Of a stretch of 64,000 bases of DNA, positions 1-8,772 are shown piece by piece. Source of the stretch: JAAOII01 sp965207705 (GTDB taxonomy: Bacteria > Pseudomonadota > Gammaproteobacteria > CBDBNL01 > JAAOII01); contig OZ242292.1 in the NCBI GenBank assembly GCA_965207705.1, forward strand, positions 1,984,001-2,048,000. Reading direction: 5' to 3'. Position 1 is the stretch's first letter. The number at the start of each line of letters is the position of its first letter. Under the pieces are notes generated by a model, which had not been told where the DNA came from, searched no databases, and worked only from the letters and a program-made list of their open reading frames with translations. Both the position numbers and the translations under genes were made by a program.

Positions 1-924
1 GATGGTTCAACTGATGGTTCATCAGATATAATAAAACATTACGCTTATAAAGACAAACGGATAAAATATATCCGACAAGATAATAGTGGATTGGCTCATG
101 CACGCAATGCAGGAGCTAATTATGCTCAAGGTAAGTACATTGCCTTCATGGATGATGATGATATATCCATCCCAGAGAGATTAGAAAAACAATTGAGGTT
201 TATAGAAAATAATCCAAAAATTGATGCCTGTGTGGCTATGCAGAAATTTATTACCCCCGAAGAAAAAAATGCGGGCTACCAAAGGATCGTTTGTGATTTA
301 CTGCCACGCGATAAAGCAGTGTTAAAATACGCATTTACCCTTCCTTTCACTTTAGGAGCTCCAACTATGATAAAAAAAGAAATATTTAATGCCTGTTCAG
401 GTTTCCGTACGTCGCCTCTTATAATCGAGGATATGGATTTTACTTTAAGATTCCAAGAAAGATTTTCTGCAGCTATTATAAGGGAATACTTATACAAGTG
501 TACTCTTCCTGATACTAGGTTTGGTGATAATTTAACTACTAGATACCCAGTGCATTTTATGAAATCATATATAATCTCTTATTTATGTGCTTGGTTTCGT
601 AGGAATACTAATTCTGATCCAGTAGAGGAAAATAAATCAGCTGATGAAATAATAGCTCTAATCCCTCTATTGCCACAGATTACACGTGATAGTATATTTA
701 ATGCTTGGCTTCCCTCGCTATGCAAAAATATTATTAAATCAATAAAGAAAGGGGAATATATCAATAATAAAGAATTAATTTCCTTAATAAAAACAATAAG
801 ATACATAGCTCCTGAAGAATTTGCGAGTAAGTTTGCAAATAAAATCAGAAAAAATATAACCAAAAAATTAATAAAGCAAGGTAAGTTAATCCAAGCATTT
901 AATACTATCAGAATTAAATCATAA
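1..924 (+). CDS. GT2 family glycosyltransferase, type B, 5' end outside the window
   Basis: The reading frame is open from base 1, starting inside the conserved DGSTDGSS nucleotide-sugar motif, so the start codon lies upstream of the window. A DDDD motif (the DxD metal/nucleotide site) follows in the context IAFMDDDDISIPERLEKQ, then an IIEDMDFTLRFQE segment holding the probable catalytic acid. The C-terminal part is lysine-rich and ends NTIRIKS. It is a close paralogue of the complete type-B gene at 9417-10454 and more distant from the ~331-residue type-A copies. Family GT2 enzymes move a sugar from a nucleotide-sugar donor; the donor and acceptor here are unknown. The gene appears intact apart from the window edge. 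Confidence 0.85.
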   Translation, partial: DGSTDGSSDIIKHYAYKDKRIKYIRQDNSGLAHARNAGANYAQGKYIAFMDDDDISIPERLEKQLRFIENNPKIDACVAMQKFITPEEKNAGYQRIVCDLLPRDKAVLKYAFTLPFTLGAPTMIKKEIFNACSGFRTSPLIIEDMDFTLRFQERFSAAIIREYLYKCTLPDTRFGDNLTTRYPVHFMKSYIISYLCAWFRRNTNSDPVEENKSADEIIALIPLLPQITRDSIFNAWLPSLCKNIIKSIKKGEYINNKELISLIKTIRYIAPEEFASKFANKIRKNITKKLIKQGKLIQAFNTIRIKS

Positions 925-983
925 AAATAGTAGAATACCCCCTCCTATATTATTGTAATCTTATAAATAACTTACTATAACCA

Positions 984-1424
984 TCACTTCCTAAACTGAT
1001 AAGAGCAAAGGTCTGCATAACTTCTCTTGTTAGCTAGAAGTTCTTGGTGGGTACTTTCTTCAGTAATTTTTCCGTGGATCAATAGAATAATTCTATCCAT
1101 TTGTTTTATAGTGGATAGGCGGTGAGCGATAGAGAGAACTGTCCGACCTTCTATCATGGTGTAAATATTCTTTCTAATTTTATATTTGGCTTCTACATCC
1201 AACGCTGAAGTCGCTTCGTCCAATATTAGTATCTTGGTGTCCTTTAGAAGAGCTCTTGCTAAGGATATTCTCTGCTGTTGCCCGCCAGAAAGGCGCACTC
1301 CTTTATCACCTAATCTTGTATTCAATCCTTCAGACATTTCTTCAACAAAGTCCCATGCATAAGCTTTGGTAAGAACTTCCTTAATTCTGTCATCATCAGT
1401 TGATAATCGGCCAAATATATTTTG
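984..1424 (-). pseudogene. 3' fragment of an MsbA-like ABC exporter
   Basis: Only the last part of the nucleotide-binding domain remains: the signature LSGGQQQRISLARAL, Walker B ILILDEATSALD and the H-loop region IAHRLST, ending CSYQFRK like the two full copies. The membrane domain and Walker A are missing, so it cannot work alone. The homology breaks off near 1424, where plus-strand GT2 sequence begins, so the fragment was joined to a GT2 scrap by rearrangement. It carries several substitutions not shared with the full copies, so it is an older or more diverged duplicate. Confidence 0.85.
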
Positions 1425-1543
1425 TGAAAAGAAAAGCAAAAAAATATATGTCAATGATTGCTCGTGTAAAACAAGCTGCGTATCTCATGGGGTATTCCTG
1501 GATAAAATTTAAGTATCCTGGATTAATATATTCTTATAGATAG
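1425..1543 (+). pseudogene. 3' remnant of a type-A GT2 glycosyltransferase
   Basis: Plus-strand translation gives SMIARVKQAAYLMGYSW followed by IKFKYPGLI, which matches the last ~30 residues of the intact type-A genes (for example the copy ending at 19866). There is no 5' part. It abuts the exporter fragment at 984-1424, which marks a rearrangement junction. Confidence 0.75.
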
Positions 1544-1699
1544 ATTATGTTATGAACAAAATCTATGATATAAATATTATGAGTTAGATTTTGTTACATA
1601 TAGCTGATGCTCTTTGTTTATTCTGTTGCGAACAAATCAAATAATACTCTAACGGAATCAATGATATAACTCCAATCGATAAAATTGAAATAATAGAAG

Positions 1700-1728
1700 T
1701 TGTATTATTTGACCTATTGTATTACAAT
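1700..1728 (+). promoter_or_regulatory. Predicted promoter of the leader/GT2 module at 1735-2800
   Basis: TTGTAT at 1700-1705 and TACAAT at 1723-1728 are 17 nt apart, a normal sigma-70 layout. The -10 box ends 6 nt before the leader ATG, so transcription would start at or next to that ATG. The same arrangement stands before the other type-A copies. Confidence 0.55.
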
Positions 1729-1734
1729 GCTTAT

Positions 1735-1800
1735 ATGAAACAAATTAGAGAATACATATCATCCAAAATGATGCACGGTTGTAAAATTAAAAACATATAG
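1735..1800 (+). CDS. Short leader ORF before GT2
   Basis: A 21-codon frame beginning MKQIR and ending KIKNI. It starts 6 nt after a -10 box and stops 4 nt before the GT2 start at 1805. It resembles leader frames at 4055, 4154, 6499, 17179 (minus), 18821 and 21086 in sequence and in placement. No Shine-Dalgarno sequence is visible. It may be a leaderless coupling peptide or merely a conserved untranslated leader; coding is inferred from the similar reading frame among copies. Confidence 0.4.
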   Translation: MKQIREYISSKMMHGCKIKNI

Positions 1801-1804
1801 ATAG

Positions 1805-2800
1805 ATGTCTTTAACGCCTTTAGTATCAGTGGTGATGTCTACCTATAATCGTGCTGATGTGGTAGGACGTGCTATAGATTCAATTCTTATACAAACTTAT
1901 GATAATTTTGAGTTAGTCATAGTTGATGATGGATCTACTGATAATACACCCAGTATTTTAAAAAAATACATCTCCAAAGATAAACGTATTATTTTATTAA
2001 AACAGAATAATTATGGACTTGCCACGGCACGAAATACCGGAGTGAATAAATCGCAAGGAAAATATATAGTATTTATGGATGATGATGATATATCATTACC
2101 TAAGAGAATAGAAAAGCAAGTTGCTTTTTTGGAGAAATATCCTGAGTATGACGCATGCACATGTGGGCTGCAATTTATTGACATGAATGGAATACCTATT
2201 AATAATAATGTGAATTCATCTTATGAAGGATGTTATTGCCCGTTAGAACAAGAGCCCTATAAGAATAAACAATTTATTGAATGCGTATTAGGACCTACGA
2301 CCTGTTTAACCAAGGAAAGTTTTATTAATTGTAATGGATATAGATTAGCTGATCATCTTATAATTGAAGATTTAGATTTTACTCTCAGATTTTTACGAAA
2401 ATACAAAGGCGCCTATTATAAAGGCGGAGAGTATTTGTATCTTTATACTGACCCAAATGAAAACTTTGGTAATAACTTATCCACTAAAGATTACATGACT
2501 TTTGTAAAAAGGCATATTACTTGTTATATAAGCGCATGGTTTTGCCACTACAATATGACTGATCCTGTTGAATCGGATTTTAAATTAGATAAGATTATTT
2601 CATTAATTACTAGGCTCCCTAAATCTGATCGCTACGTAATATATGAAAGTATTAAATATATGCTTCCACGGATAATGAAAGCAAAAAAGATATCAGAAGA
2701 AATCGCAGAACAATATATATCAACGATTACTCGTGTAAACCAAGCTGCACATCCTTTGGGTTATTTCTGGTTAAGATTAAAAAACATAGGATTATTATAA
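1805..2800 (+). CDS. GT2 family glycosyltransferase, type A
   Basis: A complete 331-residue protein with a GT-A fold signature: VSVVMSTYNRAD at the N-terminus, IVDDGSTD near residues 38-45, the metal-binding DDDD near residues 93-96, and LIIEDLDFTLRF near residue 187. There is no signal peptide or clear membrane span, so it should act at the cytoplasmic face on a lipid-linked or LPS-core acceptor. It faces a GT11 pseudogene (2878-3847), repeating the GT2/GT11 convergent pair seen at 4240-6329. The start is set by similarity to the other copies; no Shine-Dalgarno sequence is visible. The sugar specificity cannot be read from the sequence. Confidence 0.88.
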   Translation: MSLTPLVSVVMSTYNRADVVGRAIDSILIQTYDNFELVIVDDGSTDNTPSILKKYISKDKRIILLKQNNYGLATARNTGVNKSQGKYIVFMDDDDISLPKRIEKQVAFLEKYPEYDACTCGLQFIDMNGIPINNNVNSSYEGCYCPLEQEPYKNKQFIECVLGPTTCLTKESFINCNGYRLADHLIIEDLDFTLRFLRKYKGAYYKGGEYLYLYTDPNENFGNNLSTKDYMTFVKRHITCYISAWFCHYNMTDPVESDFKLDKIISLITRLPKSDRYVIYESIKYMLPRIMKAKKISEEIAEQYISTITRVNQAAHPLGYFWLRLKNIGLL

Positions 2801-2877
2801 CGAAGGATAGATTTAATTCACTAATACAACATTTTTAAATCCTCTCATTTTAGGTGGAAATTGAACTTAGAATAATG

Positions 2878-3847
2878 TTATAAATGTATTATGCTTGAAG
2901 AAAATGTTAATTCTTCACTGGTTTTTTCCCCGTTTCCGCTAGCACTCCAATCATGCGGCATTATATAGATATTATTATTTTGTTTGTCTTGAGTTCTCGC
3001 CCAACTTAACCAGGCACCCCACCATGAAAATGATGAATTTGACATGATAAAATTTGAGCATTCTGATATCAGCAATAAATCCTCGTAATCATATATATTG
3101 TTATGTCTATGTGGAATGACATAATACTCGGATGTGGGTATAATTTTAGCTATAATTTCTTTTGCTTTTTAATGTCATCGGCAAAAATAAAAAACTTAGT
3201 GTCTTTTTATCTCTTCTGACATTAATAATTGCCTGTTCATAGTATTCAATAGTCAATAGATTTTGAGAATGACCAGAATTTATTATTTTATCTTCATGAG
3301 ATTTCTGTATTTTAGGAGCATCGACATTCCAAGATTGTCTAAAGTGAACAGCTGTAGAATTCTTACAGATTTTGATATCATTCATTAGAGCATAAAACTT
3401 AGAGTTGGGTTTCTGTGTAAGTTGGATATCATTCACTAATTCTTTACGACATAAATTTATAATCTCAGCTGATTGCCAATATCCAGAAGCATATTTATAA
3501 CCTGGTGGCTTAAGTTCCTTAAAGCAGCTTATAATGTCGTATTTTTTATTATTGTGGTCTATATAAGATATTTTTTTGTTAGGCAAGGTATTAATAATTT
3601 GTTTGGATGCTTCTTTAATCTGAATTCTAAAGTTTGACAATAAATAAACTCTTTTGTATTTATCATTTCCTTGATAAAAGGAATGGGCATCAAGCATTAC
3701 AATCTTGTTAAGCGTCTTTTCTAGCGCTTTCGTAAATGCATATTGAAATAGTTGATTGCCTAGTCCTCCCATAACTTTAATAATAACAGTGTTTTTATTT
3801 CTCCAGTAACTGTTGTACTTAAGTGCAGTTATATATTTTTGTATCAT
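2878..3847 (-). pseudogene. Frameshifted GT11 fucosyltransferase-like gene
   Basis: The N-terminal 220 residues include the GT11 motif GGLGNQLFQYAF and the HFRQSW motif. The C-terminal part, in another frame from about 3165 down to 2878, has the family motif SNSSFSWWGAWL and ends ELTFSSSIIHL like the copy at 14104-15099. Comparison with that copy places two one-base losses in A5 tracts, near 3205 and 3165, so the reading leaves frame twice. As written the enzyme is broken. GT11 contains alpha-1,2-fucosyltransferases. Sequencing error in A runs is an alternative to true decay. Confidence 0.8.
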
Positions 3848-4042
3848 TTAAGGTTCAATTTTTCTTGCATATATTTATTATATGTCTAATTTTTAGGTAA
3901 GAAAATATTTATTGTACTATTCTTATGCATAAATTTGAACAATGTCCATTGCTTGGATTAATCTATACTGTCTTTCTTGTCTTTAGCATAATGTTTGAAC
4001 ATAATGACTTAACCGATGAAATTGAAATAATAGAAGTTGTAT

Positions 4043-4048
4043 TATAAT
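4043..4048 (+). promoter_or_regulatory. -10 box with collapsed spacer, leader at 4055
   Basis: TATAAT lies 6 nt before the leader ATG. Compared with the copy at 1700-1728, about 18 bases between the two TGTATTA-like repeats are gone, so the -35 and -10 elements now overlap. It probably works poorly. Confidence 0.4.
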
Positions 4049-4054
4049 GCTTAA

Positions 4055-4135
4055 ATGAAACAAATTAGAGAGGAGATATTATCCAAAATGATGCGCGGTA
4101 GTAAGATTAAAAAATATATAGATAGATGTCTTTAA
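4055..4135 (+). CDS. Short leader ORF before a deleted GT2
   Basis: A 26-residue frame starting MKQIREE, homologous to the leader at 1735. It overlaps the ATG (4126) of a GT2 that has lost nearly all of its body. It is useful as evidence that the leader/start overlap is an old feature of the module; there is no gene left for it to serve. Confidence 0.3.
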   Translation: MKQIREEILSKMMRGSKIKKYIDRCL

Positions 4136-4167
4136 TGCCTTTAGGTTATTTCTATGGAATGGATTAG
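4126..4167 (+). pseudogene. Deletion scar of a type-A GT2 gene
   Basis: The first codons MSLMPL are fused directly to GYFYG, the counterpart of the GYFWL segment near the C-terminus of intact copies. Almost the whole gene was lost, probably by recombination between short matching CCTTTRGG sequences at the two ends. A 13-residue frame remains, ending at TAG. Confidence 0.6.
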
Positions 4168-4240
4168 GGAGGGCGGTATATCCAAAGCAACATGTAACTA
4201 TAGTGACATGAAGCAATACAACCAAAAAAGTATTACCTAA
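4154..4240 (+). CDS. Short leader ORF overlapping GT2 start (TAATG)
   Basis: A 28-residue frame beginning MEWIREGG. Its TAA stop overlaps the GT2 ATG at 4240 as TAATG, a classic layout for translational coupling. Its -10 box is not visible because the sequence upstream is the GT2 deletion scar. It is similar to the leaders at 6499 and 17179 (shared ISK/ISQ-TC-YS-M-YN pattern). Confidence 0.4.
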   Translation: MEWIREGGISKATCNYSDMKQYNQKSIT

Positions 4241-5235
4241 TGTCTATAATACCCTTATTATCAGTAGTAATGGCAACCTATAATCGTGCCAATGTTATAG
4301 GTCGTGCTATAGATTCAATCCTTGATCAAACTTATGATGATTTTGAGTTGATAATAGTGGATGATGGTTCTACTGATAGAACGGCCCATATTTTACAAAA
4401 ATACACCGCTAAAGATAAGCGTATTATTTTGTTAAAACAAAATAATCAGGGACTTGCCGCGGCACGAAATACTGGAGTGAGTAAAGCGCAAGGAAAGTAT
4501 ATTGCATTTATGGATGATGATGATGTATCAGTGCCTCGTAGGTTAGATAAGCAAGTTACTTTTTTGGAGAAATATCCCGATTATGATGCATGTACCTGTG
4601 GGTCGCAACCAGTTGACCTGGATGGGAAGCCTATTAGTAATAAAGTAAATCCATTGTACAATGTAGAATATTTCCCGGTAGAGCACGGACCCTTTAATAA
4701 TGGCAAATGGCACCCTGAGTGTGGATTAGGGACCACAACTTGCCTAACTAAGGAAAGTTTCATTAATTGTAATGGATATAGAGTAGCTAACCATCTTATA
4801 ATTGAAGATTTAGATTTCACTCTTAGATTTTTACGAAAATATAAAACTGCCATTATAGGCGGAGAGTATTTATATCTTTATACTGAACCACGTTTAAATT
4901 TTGGCAATAATTTAAACACAAAAGATTGCATAAATTTTTTTAAAAGACATGTTGTTTCTTACATAAGCGCTTGGTTTTGCAGCCATAACATGGCTGATCC
5001 TGTTGAAGAGGATCTAAAGTTAGATAAGATTATTTCATTAATTACTAAACTTCCTAAATCTGATCGTTGTTTGATATACGAAACTGTTCACGATAAGGCA
5101 CCAATGATAATGGCAGTTAAAAAAATCTCAGAAGAAAAGTCAAAAATATATATATCAATGATTACTCGCACTGACCAAGCCAAGAATAATATAGGTTATT
5201 TCTGGTTAAGATTAAAGAATCCTGGATTATTGTGA
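4240..5235 (+). CDS. GT2 family glycosyltransferase, type A
   Basis: A complete 331-residue GT2 enzyme: VSVVMATYNRAN-like N-terminus (here LSVVMATYNRAN), IVDDGSTD, the DDDD metal site with FMDDDDVSVPRRLDKQ, and LIIEDLDFTLRF. The middle region (HPECGLGTTTCLTKESF) is the part that varies most among paralogues and may set the acceptor. It is very close to the copy at 6585-7580. Its stop is 2 nt from the stop of the convergent GT11 gene, so the pair forms a compact GT2/GT11 cassette. The start is fixed by the TAATG overlap with the leader. Confidence 0.9.
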   Translation: MSIIPLLSVVMATYNRANVIGRAIDSILDQTYDDFELIIVDDGSTDRTAHILQKYTAKDKRIILLKQNNQGLAAARNTGVSKAQGKYIAFMDDDDVSVPRRLDKQVTFLEKYPDYDACTCGSQPVDLDGKPISNKVNPLYNVEYFPVEHGPFNNGKWHPECGLGTTTCLTKESFINCNGYRVANHLIIEDLDFTLRFLRKYKTAIIGGEYLYLYTEPRLNFGNNLNTKDCINFFKRHVVSYISAWFCSHNMADPVEEDLKLDKIISLITKLPKSDRCLIYETVHDKAPMIMAVKKISEEKSKIYISMITRTDQAKNNIGYFWLRLKNPGLL

Positions 5236-5237
5236 TC

Positions 5238-6329
5238 TTATAAATAGATTATATTCGGAGAAAAGGTTAATTCTTCAGTGACAGAATACTTCATTCCGTT
5301 CGTATCCCAATCATTTGTCATTATGTACATATTTTTATTTGCTTCTGGTGATATCTTTGCCCAGCTCAACCATGCTCCCCACCATGAAAAAGTTGAATTT
5401 GACATTATATGGTTTTGACATTGGGATATCAGTAATAAATCCTCATGATCATCAGTTTCTTTGCCTCCGCGATGGATAACATGATAATCTGATTTAGGTA
5501 AAAGTTTTGATATCATCATTGCTGCTTTGTTAGTATCATCTGCAAAAATAAAAAACATCGTATCTGTTTTATCTTTTCTAATTAAGTTAATTGCTCGCTT
5601 GTAATATTCAAGAGGTAATGCATGTTGAAGATGTTTGGCAGTTATAGGTTTACTATACCGCCTTTTTGAGTAATCAATATTCCAAGATTGCCTGAAATGG
5701 ATAGCAGTAGAGTTTTTATGGCTGCTAATCTTTTTTCTTAATTCATAATATTTGTTACTAGCTTTCTGAGCTAATTTAATATCAGCCAATAATTTATGGC
5801 GGCATAGATTTACAACTTCGGCTGACTGCCAATATCCCATAGTATAAATTAAACCTGTTTGGTTAAATTCTTTGACAAGATTTATAATGTTTTCTTTATC
5901 TTCATACTGGTCTATATAAATTATTTTATTTGATTTTTTATTGAAGAGCGATTTTCTGTATAATAAGCTATCCCTAGTTAATTTAGATTTAATTATAAAA
6001 CTTGCTAATAAATTAGTTGTTTTATATTTATTTTTTATGTATCTGAAGCGGCCATCAGGGCGATCAATTATTTTGAGTTTAATTTGAAACTTTAATAGTA
6101 AACAAGTTCTTTCATACTTCTCATTTACATATTTGGAGAAACAATCAATCGCTATATTTTTGTTAAGCTTTTCTTCTAGCAATTTTGCAAAAGCGTATTG
6201 AAATAATTGATTCCCTAGCCCTCCAGATATTGCAACAATAATAGTATCTTTATTCCTTCCTAATAACTTATTACACTTATGTAATAATTGCCGTGCTTTA
6301 TTTGCTAAATATATAAAAAATTTGTTCAA
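5238..6329 (-). CDS. GT11 fucosyltransferase-like protein
   Basis: 363 residues with the GT11 hallmarks: GGLGNQLFQYAFAKLLE near residues 35-51, HFRQSWNIDY near 210 (in place of the usual HxRRGDY), IFADD, and SNSTFSWWGAWLSWAK near 310. The family transfers fucose from GDP-fucose, usually alpha-1,2 to galactose; this is known from bacterial O-antigen enzymes and Helicobacter FutC. It is convergent with the GT2 at 4240-5235. The only start that keeps the homologous N-terminus is TTG at 6329, so the start is less certain than the product. It is intact and has no long homopolymer, unlike the copy at 14104. Confidence 0.85.
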   Translation of the reverse strand: MNKFFIYLANKARQLLHKCNKLLGRNKDTIIVAISGGLGNQLFQYAFAKLLEEKLNKNIAIDCFSKYVNEKYERTCLLLKFQIKLKIIDRPDGRFRYIKNKYKTTNLLASFIIKSKLTRDSLLYRKSLFNKKSNKIIYIDQYEDKENIINLVKEFNQTGLIYTMGYWQSAEVVNLCRHKLLADIKLAQKASNKYYELRKKISSHKNSTAIHFRQSWNIDYSKRRYSKPITAKHLQHALPLEYYKRAINLIRKDKTDTMFFIFADDTNKAAMMISKLLPKSDYHVIHRGGKETDDHEDLLLISQCQNHIMSNSTFSWWGAWLSWAKISPEANKNMYIMTNDWDTNGMKYSVTEELTFSPNIIYL

Positions 6330-6486
6330 AATATAAATAATAACTATACTGCTATAAAAAATAAGAACCTAATAAAATGTAATAAAATTATCATTATATA
6401 TTATTTAAATTATGTTTACCATGTATATTATATGGAAATTGATAATTTAAGCAGTAATATACTACTAAAAGTACTTGTGAATAATC

Positions 6487-6492
6487 TATAAT
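6487..6492 (+). promoter_or_regulatory. -10 box, 6 nt before leader ATG
   Basis: TATAAT precedes the leader ATG at 6499 by 6 nt. No good -35 hexamer is seen at the usual distance. The context TATAATATCCTTATGG is repeated in inverted orientation at 17177-17191. Confidence 0.45.
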
Positions 6493-6498
6493 ATCCTT

Positions 6499-6594
6499 AT
6501 GGAAAAGATTAGTGTGGACAGCATATCCCAAGTAACATGTGACTATAGCAATATGCAGCAGTACAATCCCAAAAATATTTTCAAATGCCCATAA
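6499..6594 (+). CDS. Short leader ORF overlapping GT2 start
   Basis: A 31-residue frame beginning MEKISVDS and ending FKCP. It overlaps the first 10 nt of GT2 at 6585 in another frame. It has the same length (96 nt) and placement as the broken minus-strand leader at 17084-17179 and shares its YSNM-YN pattern, which suggests that the frame itself is conserved. Confidence 0.42.
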   Translation: MEKISVDSISQVTCDYSNMQQYNPKNIFKCP

Positions 6595-7580
6595 TACCCT
6601 TATTATCAGTAGTGATGGCAACCTATAATCGCTCCGATCTTGTAGGGCGCGCTATAGAGTCAATTCTTAATCAAACTTATAATGATTTTGAGTTGATAAT
6701 AGTGGATGATGGTTCTACTGATGGTACGCCCCAGATTTTACAAAAGTACGCCGCTAAAGATAAACGCATTATTTTGTTACAACAGAATAATCAGGGACTT
6801 GCCGCGGCACGAAATACTGCAGTGTATAAAGCGCAAGGAAAGTATATAGCATTTATGGATGATGATGATGTATCAGCACCTAATAGGCTAGATAAGCAAG
6901 TTACTTTTTTGGAGAAATATCCCGATTATGATGCATGTACCTGCGGGTCGCAAGTAGTTAATCTGGAAGGAAAACCTATTTATAATGAGACAAATCCATT
7001 ATACGATATAGATTATTTTCCAGTAAAGCATGGGCCCTTTAATAATGGTAAATGGCACCCCGAGTGTGGATTAGGACCTACGGCTTGCCTAACTAAGGAA
7101 AGTTTCATTAATTGTAATGGGTATAGAGTAGCTGACCATCTTATAATTGAAGATTTAGATTTCACTCTTAGATTTTTACGAAAATATAAAACTGCCATTA
7201 TAGGCGGAGAGTATTTATATTTTTACAGTGATCCACATACAAATTTTGGCAGTAATTTAAATACTAAAGATTGTATAATTTTTTTTAAAAGACATGTTGT
7301 TTCCTACATAAGCGCTTGGTTTTGCAGCCATAACATGGCTGATCCTGTTGAAGAGGATCTAAAGTTAGATAATATTATTTCATTAATTACTAAACTTCCT
7401 AAATCTGATCGTTGCTTGATACATAAAACCGCTATATATATGGCACCAAGTATAATGAAAGCAAAAAAAATATCAGAAGAAATCGCAGAACAATATATAT
7501 CAATGATTACTCGCACTAACCAAGCCGAGAGTTTTCTAAGTTATTCCTGGTTAAGATTAAAGTATCGTAGACTATTGTAA
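6585..7580 (+). CDS. GT2 family glycosyltransferase, type A
   Basis: A complete 331-residue GT2 enzyme with LSVVMATYNRSD, IVDDGSTDGT, FMDDDDVSAPNRLDKQ and LIIEDLDFTLRF. It differs from the copy at 4240-5235 mainly in the middle (residues ~120-150) and in the last 60 residues. The C-terminal part EEIAEQYIS is shared with the copy at 1805, so the gene looks mosaic. The 3' flank matches that of the minus-strand pseudogene at 16101-17093, which shows that gene and flank were duplicated as a unit. Confidence 0.9.
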   Translation: MPIIPLLSVVMATYNRSDLVGRAIESILNQTYNDFELIIVDDGSTDGTPQILQKYAAKDKRIILLQQNNQGLAAARNTAVYKAQGKYIAFMDDDDVSAPNRLDKQVTFLEKYPDYDACTCGSQVVNLEGKPIYNETNPLYDIDYFPVKHGPFNNGKWHPECGLGPTACLTKESFINCNGYRVADHLIIEDLDFTLRFLRKYKTAIIGGEYLYFYSDPHTNFGSNLNTKDCIIFFKRHVVSYISAWFCSHNMADPVEEDLKLDNIISLITKLPKSDRCLIHKTAIYMAPSIMKAKKISEEIAEQYISMITRTNQAESFLSYSWLRLKYRRLL

Positions 7581-7632
7581 TATTCAAAGATACTCGTATT
7601 AAAGATATTTTGCTGTTTTTATTGCTGAAATG

Positions 7633-7695
7633 TTTGATTTAGTATGGATTCAATAGCTCTAGCAACATATTTTTTACGGTTATACACCGCACTAA
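7633..7695 (-). pseudogene. N-terminal remnant of a type-B GT2
   Basis: The minus strand reads like the type-B start region (YNRKKYVARAIESI), matching the gene at 9417-10454. Only about 20 codons remain and there is no continuing frame. Confidence 0.5.
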
Positions 7696-7710
7696 TTTTA
7701 TTCATTGAAT

Positions 7711-7716
7711 TATAAT
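7711..7716 (+). promoter_or_regulatory. -10 box, 6 nt before the GT10 leader ATG
   Basis: TATAAT followed by GTTCTA and ATG, the same arrangement as before the GT2 copies, with TTGAATTATAAT resembling TTGAGTTATAAT at 18803. The -35 region is weak. Confidence 0.45.
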
Positions 7717-7722
7717 GTTCTA

Positions 7723-7806
7723 ATGGATTTGATGGAAGAGGATTACATATTTAAATTGGTAGGGGATTATATATATTTAATATTTCAATTGAGAATAACA
7801 CCATAA
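7723..7806 (+). CDS. Short leader ORF overlapping the GT10 start (TAATG)
   Basis: A 27-residue frame beginning MDLMEEDYIF. Its TAA overlaps the ATG of the GT10 reading frame as TAATG. The peptide differs from the GT2 leaders, but the -10 spacing (6 nt) and the stop/start overlap are the same, which supports a role for the arrangement rather than for the peptide sequence. Confidence 0.38.
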   Translation: MDLMEEDYIFKLVGDYIYLIFQLRITP

Positions 7807-8772
7807 TGAAAAATGAAAAGATAAAAATTTACATTATTAATTACGAGAGATATATAATGTCTCCTAATATATTCCAGGAAGCATACAGTATAGAAAATTC
7901 TTGGCAATTTAAACATTGTGATAGAAATCCTGAATTTATTGTTTATCACTGCCCCATAAGTGATAAAAATAAGATGTACAAATATATTGATATTCTAAGT
8001 ATTAAAAAAACGTTGGGGCTTTTCTCCTTGATTACTATTGATAACATGGGAATATTACCCTCATGCTATGTTGGGTGCAGATTATAATATTTTATTTTCT
8101 CCAGATAGCAAGAATAATTTTTATGTTAGTATTATTCCTACATCCAATTATTTTGAAGATTTTCTGTCATGCGAAATACCACTAATTGTTAAAAATGATA
8201 GAGAGTATCCCAAGGATCGTTTTTGTGCATTTATTTACAGTAACAATGGTAAAGAAGCGTGTCCTGATGTAGTGATAAGAAATAAATTTTTTAGGATGTT
8301 ATCAGAGTATAAACAGGTAGATTCTGGAGGAGGTGTTATGAATAATACAGATGAGCTTAAGGATATAGAAAAGAAGTTAAATAATAGGCTTCTTGCCAAA
8401 ATAGAATTTGCAAAGAACTATAAATTTTCTATAGCTTTTGAAAATGCAGGAAGGTCGGGGTATCTTACTGAAAAGATATGGGAGGCGTTTCTAGCTGGAA
8501 ATATTCCTATTTATTGGGGTTGTCCAACAGTTAGTGATTTCTTTAATCCTGCTTCATTTATTAATTGCCATGAATATGCGTCTTTTTCTGATGTGATAGA
8601 TAAGGTTAAAGAGATTGATAATGATCCTGTACTATACGCAAAATATTTAAGTGCACCTCCTATTTTATCAAACTCTAAGTTTCATGATTATAATAGTATG
8701 GTTCAATTTGGGGTAACATCTAAAGTGATCTGCATACATACAATTGAAAAAAGTATGGTCAAATGTCTATAA
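7806..8772 (+). pseudogene. Frameshifted GT10 (alpha-1,3-fucosyltransferase-like) gene
   Basis: The second frame (about 8038-8772) has the GT10 donor-site region: KYKFSIAFENAGRSGYLTEK then IWEAFLAGNIPIYWGCPTV, closely resembling Helicobacter Lewis-antigen fucosyltransferases. The N-terminal part (7806-8087) is in a different frame, so a frame change is needed between 8030 and 8087. The A7 tract at 8004-8010 cannot fix it alone because a TGA at 8029 lies in the second frame. As written the protein is split. The gene ends 10 nt inside the following GT2 pseudogene. It could be a true pseudogene, an OFF state or an assembly error. Confidence 0.78.

Noticed and set aside
276..863. Long antisense frames opposite the first GT2 gene
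   Set aside because: They mirror the conserved GT2 reading frame and have no family features; the same shadow frames recur opposite other GT2 copies (for example at 4581-4853 and 7013-7198).
8004..8010. A7 tract as the cause of the GT10 frameshift
   Set aside because: Both one-base changes lead to stop codons (TGA at 8029 or soon after 8040), so it cannot restore the reading frame by itself.
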